Assembly (NCBI RefSeq): GCF_037975245.1
Contig: NC_092574.1
Location: 9,025,713 to 9,089,712, forward strand
Reading direction: 5' to 3'
DNA: 64,000 nt
Source of the DNA: Apostichopus japonicus
Lineage: Eukaryota; Echinodermata; Holothuroidea; Aspidochirotida; Stichopodidae
Both the position numbers and the translations under genes were made by a program. Below the pieces are notes generated by a model that was given only the letters and a program-made list of their open reading frames with translations, did not search any database and was not told where the DNA came from. Below are positions 37,001-45,873 of the stretch, piece after piece. Within the stretch, counting starts at the first letter, position 1, and the number at the start of each line of letters is the position of its first letter.

Positions 37001-37740
37001 AGGTATCGTCTTTTCTCCACGTGGTTTCATCCTGCTTGGGATTTAAGACGATTGTTTTAAGGGTACATCAATTTGAATGACGACGGGCTTCTCTTTCTCG
37101 GATTGTAGTTAATGAGTGTTCATTATTTCAAGGTAAACGATTAACATCTTAAGCATTTCATTTCACTGATGCCTCAGTAAACATTACAAACGGTTTGTAG
37201 CTGTTTTTTGTATCTCGCAATTCTCCCCAAGTTCCATTATACAATAGTCATGGGTCAAAAACAACTCCATGCTATGACCAAACAAATCCGTAGTGAAGCG
37301 ACCAGATCAATCAACGGGGAAGGTATCTTACCTATAGACATGGGGTCCAGTGGACGCCAGGGAATGATCCACCCATCGCCATTCGCCCTCTCCGTGGGCT
37401 TCGTGTAAACCAATCCAAAGGGTAGAGTCACTTCCTAATCTAACGAAAGTCTGCGGCAGGAAACGTGGAAAGTAATCTTCATTAGATTTGTGGGAGTTTG
37501 GGAAGGGTGGGAGGGGATGGAAGGGGGAGGAGGAGGGGTGGTGGAAAGCAATCTTAATCATTAATGAACTTACGTTCGTAATTGCATCTTTAATAGTGGT
37601 TAATGTCACGTGATCACCAAAGAGTCGACTACACATAACGTTTGCGTCTGCCCACGATGCCTTAGTTTGCATAAACCAGAAGCATCGACCGTCGTGCTCT
37701 CTTCCATCCCCTCTACACCGATGACGTGGAACGGATGTAG
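27551..37740 (-). CDS. CTLD-CTLD-EGF-Ig-stalk-TM receptor (5' end missing)
   Basis: Predicted type I surface protein, 592 residues from the first exon found. Exons in reading order: 37740-37574, 37450-37332, 35926-35799 (lectin domain 1); 35265-35108, 33725-33622, 33084-32945 (lectin domain 2); 32192-31923 (EGF-like); 30846-30535 (Ig); 29915-29730 (Thr-rich stalk); 28269-28145 (membrane helix); 27622-27551 (tail and stop). Every junction is GT-AG and phases agree (1-0, 0-2, 2-1 twice, then 1-1, 1-1, 1-1, 1-0). Both lectin domains carry the WIGLH/WLGLH core. Domain 2 keeps EPN and WND, the mannose-type calcium site. Domain 1 has APT and WRD and is probably degenerate. The Ig exon has C...W...Y-x-C. 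The tail is 23 residues without Tyr. The signal-peptide exon was not found. A likely role is cell adhesion or pathogen recognition; that is inference. Confidence 0.85.
28145..29915 (-). CDS. Thr-rich stalk and membrane-helix exons
   Basis: Exon 29915-29730 (phase 1-1) encodes about 61 residues dominated by Thr and Pro ([12 protein letters not shown]), a likely O-glycosylated stalk. Exon 28269-28145 (phase 1-0) encodes a polar juxtamembrane piece, then [20 protein letters not shown], a clear membrane helix. The next exon adds IKVKR, a basic stop-transfer signal. The 1.46-kb intron between the two exons holds a G-run and (TA) tract but no gene. Confidence 0.82.
28861..28891 (+). other. G-rich run with quadruplex potential
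   Basis: An 11-G run followed by TGGG, CGGGGG and CGGGGGG on the plus strand, meeting the usual four-tract G-quadruplex pattern. It lies in an intron of the lectin receptor gene, on the non-template strand of neither known exon. Confidence 0.55.
29243..29284. repeat. Nested short hairpin, cccgagtccac
   Basis: agcccgagtccac, a 6-base loop, then gtggactcgg, with agtccg/cgggct echoes outside, give a compact stem in a lectin-gene intron. It is near repeated ggactc words. It may be a scrap of a foldback element. Confidence 0.5.
30535..30846 (-). CDS. Immunoglobulin-domain exon
   Basis: Phase 1-1 exon of 312 bp encoding one Ig domain. It has FTVYCW in the B strand, LLEWSKV for the core Trp, and DAQEYACRV for the Y-x-C of strand F. 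One N-x-T site (NAT) lies near the start. The single-exon, 1-1 layout is typical of extracellular Ig modules. Confidence 0.85.
30949..31245. mobile_element. MITE-like fragment (GCGCCA core family)
   Basis: Starts caggcgcgtagcc and carries tctaagcgtagcgccac...ttggcgcgaagcg (31013-31050) and ggaaatggcacttcccaggc. It shares these blocks with the elements at 26030-26505 and 44395-44560. It ends in a G/C-rich run near 31230. It lies in the intron between the EGF-like and Ig exons. Confidence 0.6.
31923..32192 (-). CDS. EGF-like exon of the lectin receptor
   Basis: A 270-bp, phase 1-1 exon starting after ggttcacag and ending at donor gtaaat. It encodes an N-terminal strand-rich stretch, then [29 protein letters not shown], the six-Cys spacing of an EGF-like module. 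The frame stays open past the donor to a stop at 31669, with four more Cys, so reading through would give a soluble form. The acceptor was chosen for phase. Another good one (ttcttttctag, 23 bases upstream) is out of phase. Confidence 0.75.
32541..32592. repeat. (TA)n microsatellite
   Basis: About 52 bp of pure TA repeats in the lectin-gene intron between domain 2 and the EGF-like exon. Confidence 0.96.
32945..35265 (-). CDS. Lectin domain 2 exons (EPN/WND intact)
   Basis: This domain has the same exon count and phases as domain 1. [14 protein letters not shown] opens it, [19 protein letters not shown] is in the middle exon, and [15 protein letters not shown] with SWNDQPC is in the last. EPN plus WND is the known signature for calcium-dependent binding of mannose/GlcNAc/fucose-type sugars. 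A SINE (about 33827-33990) and (TA)n lie in its first intron. Confidence 0.88.
33827..33990 (+). mobile_element. tRNA-derived SINE, copy 1
   Basis: A tRNA-like body (33869-33940) has box A tagcctagtgg and box B ggttcgaatcc with a good T stem. It is preceded by tacgaccttccttacyggtttcgaacctctgg and followed by ctggaagttt...ctgtt and a tail. The same head, body and tail occur at 39247-39412. The anticodon loop lacks the usual U33 and the acceptor stem has a mismatch, so it is not a working tRNA. Confidence 0.8.
35799..37740 (-). CDS. Lectin domain 1 exons (degenerate calcium site)
   Basis: Three exons give one long-form C-type lectin domain. Cys pair HRCRGD...GRCFWF is at its start, then [19 protein letters not shown] in the middle exon, then [12 protein letters not shown], a C...WRDVGC pair and the final C of RFVCSE. 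The residues that bind calcium and sugar in mannose-type domains (EPN, WND) are replaced here by APT and WRD. It may therefore bind protein or act structurally. Confidence 0.88.
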
Positions 37741-38649
37741 CTGCAGAAATAAAAGTATAAAAATGATGTATCACAGTATTCCATGCACACTCAATTTTTC
37801 CCTTCAATCCTCGAAATGAGACAGTTAGGATCTTCAGGCTCGCATTGAGGTTCGCCAGAAAGTTGGAAGCAGGGGAAGAGCGGGGTGGGGGGGGGTAGGG
37901 GAATAGATCTCGGATAATGCAAGAGCGGTGAAGTCCATGGGGCCTGACAGAGGGCACTGACATTGTGGGGTCAGGGACTGTGGTTTTCATTACTTTCAAT
38001 ACTTATACATCAGCTTAAAATCAACAGAATATTGAAGGGAGACGTCAGTAATATCAGTAGAAATCAAATAGTCGTTTTCTTCCAACTCCATGTCTATGTG
38101 TTCTCGGACATGGCCAGTTCATTGGGGAGCACAAAAAATGTATGTGTGTGGGGGCGGGTGGTGGGTGGGGGGGGGATGGTGAGACAATACTGACGCTATA
38201 CATTTTCCCTAAAATAAATGTTTGAGTGAAAGCAGTATGTACGTATAATGCGAAGGCCTGACGAGAGGGGGCCTGATGAGATAAAGATTAAAGAATTGTC
38301 ATAATAAAAATAAGATTAAATTACGATTTCCAAACCGGGACCCAATGACATAATTATCCCCAGGGTCCGACCTGGTTCGACTCCACTGATGTTACCAAGA
38401 AGCCATTAGACACGTTAACATTTATTTATTTATGTCATAAAGTTATAGTAAAAGGCAGTAATATGCGCACAATTTGAGCCAACCCACTTGAGTATAAGAA
38501 AATGTTATCAAATGGTCAGATGACTTTAGGCAAATCTGTAACTGTGTTACCTCAATATCATGAAACTTTATAGTTTACATGCATGTGGATACGTCTACAT
38601 TATTAAGAAAAACTAACATCTCCCTAAAATACTAATAAATATATATAAA

Positions 38650-38795
38650 AATATACATTTATATATATATGTATATGTATATATGTATATGTATATATAT
38701 ATATATGTGTTTGTGTGTGTGTGTATATGTATATATATATATATATATACATATATATATACTGCATATATATATATATATACTGTATATAATTA
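38650..38795. repeat. Compound TA/TG microsatellite
   Basis: Mixed (TA)n, (TATG)n and (TG)n stretches of about 145 bp between the lectin gene and the second SINE. Low complexity only. Confidence 0.9.
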
Positions 38796-39246
38796 TATAT
38801 ACTAACAACCGGCTGAATCCAAAAATCTCCCCACTGAACCATGCTCCCCCGACTGAGGTAGGGTCCATGCCCCTCGGCCTCCCATTTCCTTTGCTAACGC
38901 AACTGGTTAGACATGTCGCAGGCAAAATGCACTGCGGGTGGCAGTAATTGCTTGTTGAAAGTTGAACATTTATGACCATTATTTGTCTTCCTCGTCGGCC
39001 AACAAAGAGTGTTGCTGACTATGCCATACGGATTCTTAATTATATGTATATTATATTTATATATATTTTTTTTTTTCATTAAAAAAAGCCAGCTCAAAGT
39101 ATTTCTTTCGAGATTCGGCTTTACTGAGGAATCACAAATGATTTCGAGTTGGTTAGCATCATGTTTGATCTCTAGAGTAAGGCAAACATACCACCAAAAC
39201 AGAACAAGTATTGTTCGATACGGGTGATAAACGCCTACAGTGGAAT

Positions 39247-39412
39247 TACGACCTTCCTTACTGGTTTCGAACCTCTGGACCTTCAATCAGCGTCCATAGT
39301 CTAGTGGTTAGGATGCCCTCATAATAAGCGGGGGCCCCGGGTTCGAATCCCGGTGGAAGCTGGAAGTTTTTTTTACTGTTCTGGATTTTCTAACTCACTT
39401 CAATTTCAATAA
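39247..39412 (+). mobile_element. tRNA-derived SINE, copy 2
   Basis: The second copy of the same SINE family, with body 39290-39360. Box A (tagtctagtgg) and box B (ggttcgaatcc) are kept, while the anticodon arm is more decayed (cctcataataagcggg). The flanking head and tail match copy 1, which shows a mobile family rather than two tRNA genes. Confidence 0.8.
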
Positions 39413-40210
39413 CACAGTTAAGAAAGTATTACCGTCCGTGTTCAATTTTTTTTTTTTAAACTTTTATCCTATTAGTTTTACAAAGATCTATATACGTAAA
39501 GACTATGCCATAGATGGATGAACTCACCAGGACAGCAACTGAGGCTCCAGCAAATCAGCATAAGCGAGCCAAAAGTCCGAAAGAATATTGGACCAACTTC
39601 CATTTTCCGTCAGCAAAGTATAAAGATGTTATAACATGCCACTACAGCCCTTCGAATGAATATTCCAGAATTTCTAATGATGCGTTTTATATCTCAAAAC
39701 ACTTGTTATAAGGTCAATGAGGAAATCCATGCCCCGGTGTCTTATACAGAATCTACTCCTTCCTGATTTCCGATCTACAATAATCAGGAAGCAATGGATG
39801 TTTCCATGCATCTGTTCCTTTAGGAAACGACCTTAACTCCTATTTGCTTTCCCTTTCGCCGAAAATATTGTTCAGTTTCACAAAAGAAGAAAGAGATTGT
39901 AGAAAACGATTAAGTCAAGATATTTTTCCAATCATGGAAGCTATTTCCGCCGTTGTTCTGCCATCACGTTTCAATTCGTTTGACGGTATATATATAAGTA
40001 CAATAGTGGGGTCATAAAATAGAACTTGGTTTTTTGGGGGGGTTTTCAATTGAAGAAATTCGAGCTCTAAAACATTCCCTGCAGAGTGACCAAGTCATTA
40101 TATCCCTAATATAAGAAGAGGGTTCCACCTCTTCTGCATGTTTTTTTTTTGTATTAAAGGATAGTTTATTGCTAGAATAATTTTGCTCAAAACCAACGTA
40201 TCCATAGTGG

Positions 40211-40425
40211 AAACGATGATAATGCTTCGCACATGAGCATGCCTTACTTGTTGACCCTCGATTCATTATATAGACCGATATTGCGGAAGAACTTTCAGTA
40301 TCTTTCGATACTTTAAAACGATTATAATGCTTCGCACAGGAGCATGACTTACTTGTTGACCCTCGATTTATTACATATAGACCGATATTTCGGTAGTACT
40401 TTCAGTATCTAACGATACTTGTATC
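40211..40425. repeat. 105-bp tandem duplication
   Basis: Two adjacent copies start at 40211 and 40316 (aaacgatnataatgcttcgc). They are about 90% alike, with substitutions such as cacatgagc/cacaggagc and ttgcgg/ttcgg. No coding content. Confidence 0.85.
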
Positions 40426-41970
40426 TCAGGCCCACCTCTTCCACGAAATCCTGGATCCTAAACTGGATCTTACTCCTTACGTATATGTGATTGTATAACT
40501 TAAATAAGAAGCGTGCGCCTTTTACCCTTTTAGATGCATCTTAGAACAGTTTTTACCCGAATTTTGACCCAATTTTTAACCCCTCCCCCGAACAATAAAA
40601 AAATATCATTGTTTCAGTTGTAAGCAACTTTAACATTATAGTTCAACATTGATTTTTTGCTTTTCATCGATTTTTATTGGTTTTTTTTTTATCAATTGAG
40701 AGTGAAGTCACGAGATTGTACATGGCCCACGCCCGTTAAGAGTCACAGTTTAATCAACATATCAAATCAAGCCTTGATGTATAATGGAGGTGATGGAGTT
40801 GGACGGAGGGGGGGGGGTGGGGTAATGAAAACAGAAAGGTCTCCAGCGTTTGCATAGCAAGGTATGTTTTACATAGCAAGGTATCTTTTACATGGCAAGG
40901 TATGTTTCACTCACTTGTACTTCATAATACAAGAAGGCTCTCATAATCATGGCCCAATGTTGAATACGCTGAATCCTGGTAAACATGTTAAATTGAATAT
41001 ATTTCGAAGGAATATGCCAGGGCGAATTCGCAGGATGCACTGGGATAAGTTTCTGAATTGTTACGATCTTTGATACAAGATAGTTTACTTCTAATTGACT
41101 TCCGCAGTTTAGCTTCGTGTTCATCCTGTTTATATAAGGCTAAAAAGATCAAATCAGTGACCGGATATATCTCCCTGTGGCACAAATGCTAAGTTGTAAA
41201 GCCTTTCCAACTGCAGTAGAGGAAACTGAAGCCTTGGAGGAAACACTTATGTCATGCCGAACAGAACGGTGACAGGATGTTACTGCCACGGCAGATAATA
41301 CAAACCTACATAATTATAGTTGTATGCTTTACAAAAGGTCGACGATATTATATATTGAGATGCTCTAGGACATCAAAAGCAAAATTATTTTTTTGCAAAA
41401 TCGTATTTCTTTGTCAATTTAAGTTTTATTTAATTTTGTCATTGAAATTTTTAAAGTAATTTTTTTTCCCCCTCAAATAATTGATTTCTTCTTCGAATGT
41501 AATTGCTAAAAAGGCATTTTATGCATGAACCGTGTTTGAAATAAATTGATAAGATTGAATGGTCAAATTTAACCTTTGATCAAACAAACCATAAACATTT
41601 CATTTCAAAATGGAACATCACACAGTGAAGAAGTCATCAACTTTCGCTACTGACGACAATTGAAAACTTGGAAAGTGATGAATTTAGCTTTTAAGTCAAG
41701 GGAACAATTAATAAGTTAAATTTTATTACATTCAAGAGAATTTAGGAAAACAATAGGCGTCGTCCTTATCTGTTCTAAGGTCTATATGGAGCCAATTATC
41801 AATACGTTTCTCGGAAGACTATAGTCATTAGATTTTTAACGTGCTTGCCCTCGGAAGTGTAATGCTGCCACTAAAATAAACTATTTTAAATAGAACTTAC
41901 GAAAATGACTTTCGAAATTTCGCAATAAACGTTTCGTCATTTGGAATTTGTAAGTTTTTTTCGTTCGTAA

Positions 41971-42584
41971 CTTTTGTTTTTAAAGACGCAATAGATTGAC
42001 ATTTAAATTAGTTATCTTTCTATTAATATATCAGCAGATGAATTCTTTGAAAGCAAGATAAAGTGTAACAGATAGGCCTAATAACCGTTCTCATTGGTCA
42101 CGTACGCTACTTTGATATGATTTTGATTTATTTATTTGATATTCCACAGATAATAAATATATACATGTGGAGGGAAGTCCTCTAAAAAGCCAATTCAGGC
42201 TTAACAAGGTAAAGGACTCCCAAGAAAGAAAGAAAAAAATACACATGTACATAAATGTAAACATAATTAATGTTAAACTTTTGTTTTTAAAGACGCAATA
42301 GATTGACATTTAAATTAGTTACCTTTCTATTAATATATCAGCAGATGAATTCTTTGAAAGCAAGATAAAGTGTAACAGATAGGCCTAATAACCGTTCTCA
42401 TTGGTCACGTACGCTACTTTGATATGATTTTGATTTATTTATTTGATATTCCACAGATAATAAATATATACATGTGGAGGGAAGTCCTCTAAAAAGCCAA
42501 TTCAGGCTTAACAAGGTAAAGGACTCCCAAGAAAGAAAGAAAAAAATACACATGTACATAAATGTAAATATAATTAATGTCTTA
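41971..42584. repeat. 307-bp direct tandem duplication of a LINE 3' tail
   Basis: The sequence from cttttgtttttaaagacgca at 41971 repeats from 42278 with almost no differences. It includes gtggagggaagtcctctaaa and a run of ttgatttatttatttgat. On the minus strand this is LINE 3' UTR ending in short taaataaat repeats. The near identity points to a recent local duplication. Confidence 0.92.
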
Positions 42585-43030
42585 ATAAGGAATAATTAAA
42601 AACATACAATATAAACGATGTATCAATACTGAGAAAGTACTTACTTTTTTAGCGTTTTTCTAAATGTAACTTTAGATGGTTTAGATTTTATAGTAGCATT
42701 TAGAGAATTCCATGTCCTAATGGCACGATTCTTTAAACTTAACGTACAGAATGTTGTATTACATAAGTTGTGGTGTGCTTGACCGGCACTTCTAGTGTGG
42801 TGACTATGCATGGCGCTGTTGTTTATAGTAAAGAAGTAATGAAAGGATGCAGGGAGTAAGCCATTCCCAGCCTTGTAAAAGAATCATTCATTCAGCCTAA
42901 CAATATCGCTAAATTTTAATAAGTCGAGCAATTTGAGCTGGTGTGTTCACGATATTCAGAATGAGTTATATGACGAATGACTTTCTTTTGTAGGATTTCA
43001 AGAGGGTGAAGATAAGAAGCCTATGTACTT
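42110..43030 (-). mobile_element. CR1/L2-like LINE 3' fragment (decayed)
   Basis: On the minus strand, pieces in different frames match the C-terminal end of non-LTR reverse transcriptases: EILQKKVIRHITHSEYREHT near 43000, then HSHHTRSAG, then NRAIRTWNSLNATIKSK ending in a stop near 42630. Frameshifts and stops interrupt it, so it is dead. The 3' UTR and duplicated tail follow at 42584-41971. Confidence 0.75.
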
Positions 43031-43059
43031 TCGTACAATAGGCTTGTAGTGGAATGTAT

Positions 43060-44390
43060 TTTTTATTTTCGCGCTTCTAGTGGGGGCGTGCTTGAACTAA
43101 GGCGTCAGAACCGTATATTAGACATATAAGTTGCTTTGTGAGGCGTCAAATCTCTACAACAAATCTACGGCCTTGTATAACCTATTTCACTGATTTCAGC
43201 ATGGAATTCAAACAAGAAAGTAATTGTAGAATACGCTCAGTGAAAAAGATCAATGCTCTTTTACAACAACCAGTTGATTAGTCTAATTTAGTTTGTTATT
43301 CAGCAATAGGCCTATTTACTTAACTTTTTCCCCTTAATCGATATAATTTCGTTTGTGCATTTTGCAAGACATTATAACGCAAACAAACACACAAGCAAAG
43401 AATCGAACACGTTAAAGGGTCATAGACTAAGTTATTTATTCCAATAAAGATTATTTCCCATATATTGGAACAGCACACAATATTAAGGGATAGCATACAT
43501 AATACTAACAGTTTACATTTGAACTATGATTGCTTGAAGTGGATTTTTCAACTTTTTTTTATTTGCGCGCGCGTGTGTGTGCGTGTTTGTGAGGTAAACC
43601 AGAAAATCACAGACCTATAATAATCGATAGTATACCATCAGTTTCAAAGCTAAATTAGAACAGCCGGGGTGGGATCCTTTTACATATTGTAATACGAAAT
43701 TATAAATTTTACTTGCCATACTGATCCTTCTTGTAGTCAGTTCTGATGGAAGAAGGGGTTGGAGGCGTGGGGGGGGGGGGGACCCCACCAATGGTCCGGC
43801 TTCAATTGGAGGCTTCCGGGAAAAAAGGGATAAAGAATGTTGCAATTCTCATTGTTATAGTATACTTTAGGAAACCCGGCATAACGGTCATATACTTACG
43901 GTAACTATACGTACAACCCAATCTTCTCTCCAGTTTGACAGTCCCTGCCCATGCAACACGATCGTGACAAATTTATATACATGCATAAAGCCTATTTATA
44001 ATGAATCCGAAAGTTCAGGTTTCAATGTATTAAAAGGCCAATTAGCAACTAATTGAACTTCTATAGGCGAACAGAAAGGATTCCTTTAGTGTCGTTTTCG
44101 CTCATTTGGTTTATCACTTCACGTATAAACACATAGATTCAACATAACATAAATTGTAATCACAGAAAGTGTATATACATGAGGTGAAAGGAAGCGCACA
44201 GAAACCCGACAAGTGTTTGAAGATGTGCACTCCCGTTTATAATACACAAAACATCGAATAAATGAACTACGAAGACTAGCAGAAAAGAGACAGCTAGGTT
44301 TAAACCACAAAGTAGAAAAATGGAAAACACACCCCCAACCACCCGTTAAACCCCTCCCATTCCCGACCCATGATAACTTATTAACCAGTG
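43060..44390. other. Intergenic DNA, no gene seen
   Basis: Contains a (GT)-rich stretch near 43565-43590 and a G-run near 43770. A minus-strand stretch at about 43876-43930 has acceptor- and donor-like ends, but its product is unrecognised. Confidence 0.4.
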
Positions 44391-44394
44391 GCGG

Positions 44395-44560
44395 AGCTAG
44401 GGGTATTGGTCGGGGGGGGGGCGAAAATGGTCTGTAGGGGCGCTTTCGACACTATCTAAGCGGAGCGCCACCACAGGTTGGCGCGGAGCGTTCAGATTTC
44501 TTTTGAGTGAGACACTCCTTAGATCGCCGGAAATGACCCTTTCCAGGCCTTGCTAATTTG
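44395..44560. mobile_element. MITE-like fragment (GCGCCA core family)
   Basis: Starts cagtggcggagctaggg, followed by a G-run, tctaagcggagcgccacc...ttggcgcggagcg (44453-44492) and ggaaatgaccctttccaggc. It shares all three blocks with the fragments at 26030-26505 and 30949-31245. The right end is unclear. Confidence 0.65.
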
Positions 44561-44765
44561 CAGGTAAACGAAGAATAAATAATTGTCATCGCCATTTGTG
44601 ACAACTGCGCGTGGCGTATCGTCTAAAAATAGATCGAAAACCCCGTACAGTCCTTGGAAATAGTTTCATACAACGGAAGTGCCGATAAATTAAAGACCGC
44701 CGTTAGAGCATTTTGTAACAATTAAGCCTACATTCTACAAGATCAATCTTGATTGTGTCAGGGTT

Positions 44766-45098
44766 GTGTACGGTTTTGACAATTTATCCTTTACCGACTT
44801 TTTGTTTGCTAATTGTAGTTGTACCAGAGGTCATTGTCTTAAACTCCACAAGTCAAAACGTAGGATTAATATTCGGCATAACTTTTTTTCTAATAGGGTT
44901 GTGAATGAGTGGAACGGTTTGCCTGAAAAAGTTGTACTTGCTAGTAGTGCCAATGGGTTTAAGAATGCTTTGGACAAGCACTTTAAGCATTGTAATGGGG
45001 TCTCAGTGTTTTGGTCTTCAGTTTTTTTCCCCTCCCCCTATAGGGTCCTTGATGGGGACTTGAGTGTCCCACCTGATCCTTTTTTTTTACTAAACTAA
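44766..45098 (+). pseudogene. Non-LTR retrotransposon ORF2 C-terminal fragment
   Basis: A 110-codon open frame with RGHCLKLHKSKRRINIRHNF, FFSNRVVNEWNGLPEKVV and FKNALDKHF, the known tail of LINE reverse transcriptases. No polymerase or endonuclease domain lies upstream, so this is a 5'-truncated copy. It is on the opposite strand from the LINE at 42110-43030 and of different sequence type. It ends about 0.8 kb before the deubiquitinase start. Confidence 0.8.
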
Positions 45099-45873
45099 AC
45101 TATAAACTAACTAGGCTAAACTAATCCAAGTACAGCAATGAAAACAAGAATTGGGCTTATACTCAGCAGCTGTCAACAAAATAACGTAAGATGGTTCTTC
45201 TAAAAGATTTAATGCTTGGCTTAGTAGTTACAGAATAATGATGGGAATTCCAAAGCCTGCACGGTTTCGGAGAGTGTTATATTGTGAAGAAGAATGAATG
45301 GTGTGTTGATGCAGGAATGTAGACTGTCGAGTATTGTGGTCACGGATTGAGAAGTAGTGTGAAAAATTAGTTTGAAAATGAATCAAGTAAAAGGTCGTGA
45401 AGGGATCAGTGGGCTAAAGTAGAAATACTGGCGATTGGTATGTCAATAAGTTTCAGTAGGTTCAGTGACTAAGTTGAATAAATGATTTTTTTTTTTTTTT
45501 TGGTCACGAGGTTTGGTACAAGTGATCGTGTTTGCAAGGAACAGTCTACATGGTAGTCTCGAAAATGATGCAAATGTATGGAACACCAAGAGGGCAACAA
45601 TTCAGTTATACTATAATATATATAAAAAGTACGAGATGATTATAAACAGGACACCTTGGCAATGAAAATATGCACGATGGTCATGTAGAATAACATTGTA
45701 CAAGATAATAACATGAAAACACATGATCAGAGCGTTGGGTTCTTTCGGCGTTCCATATATTTCATGCGCAGTCAGGTAGTAAATATACGTACCGTACCTA
45801 GCCTAGGCTTGTATTTATACTCGATGAAATCGCAAAGAAGGTGGACCTTAGTTAACGTCCTGGCAGTCAAAGT

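Larger units (their letters stand above)
37741..41970. other. Upstream region of lectin gene, no exon found
   Basis: This is where a signal-peptide exon with a phase-1 donor would be expected on the minus strand. I checked gtaag/gtgag-type donors here and found none preceded by a Met plus hydrophobic stretch. Apart from the microsatellite, SINE copy 2 and the 105-bp duplication, nothing is recognised. Confidence 0.45.

Noticed and set aside
43876-43930. Minus-strand exon between a cag acceptor and gtaagt donor
   Set aside because: It is about 45 bp, has no recognisable product, and no partner exon continues it.
44160-44342. Hydrophobic minus-strand ORF as the lectin signal peptide
   Set aside because: The hydrophobic run is too long, there is no good phase-1 donor after it, and it lies 6.4 kb from the first lectin exon.
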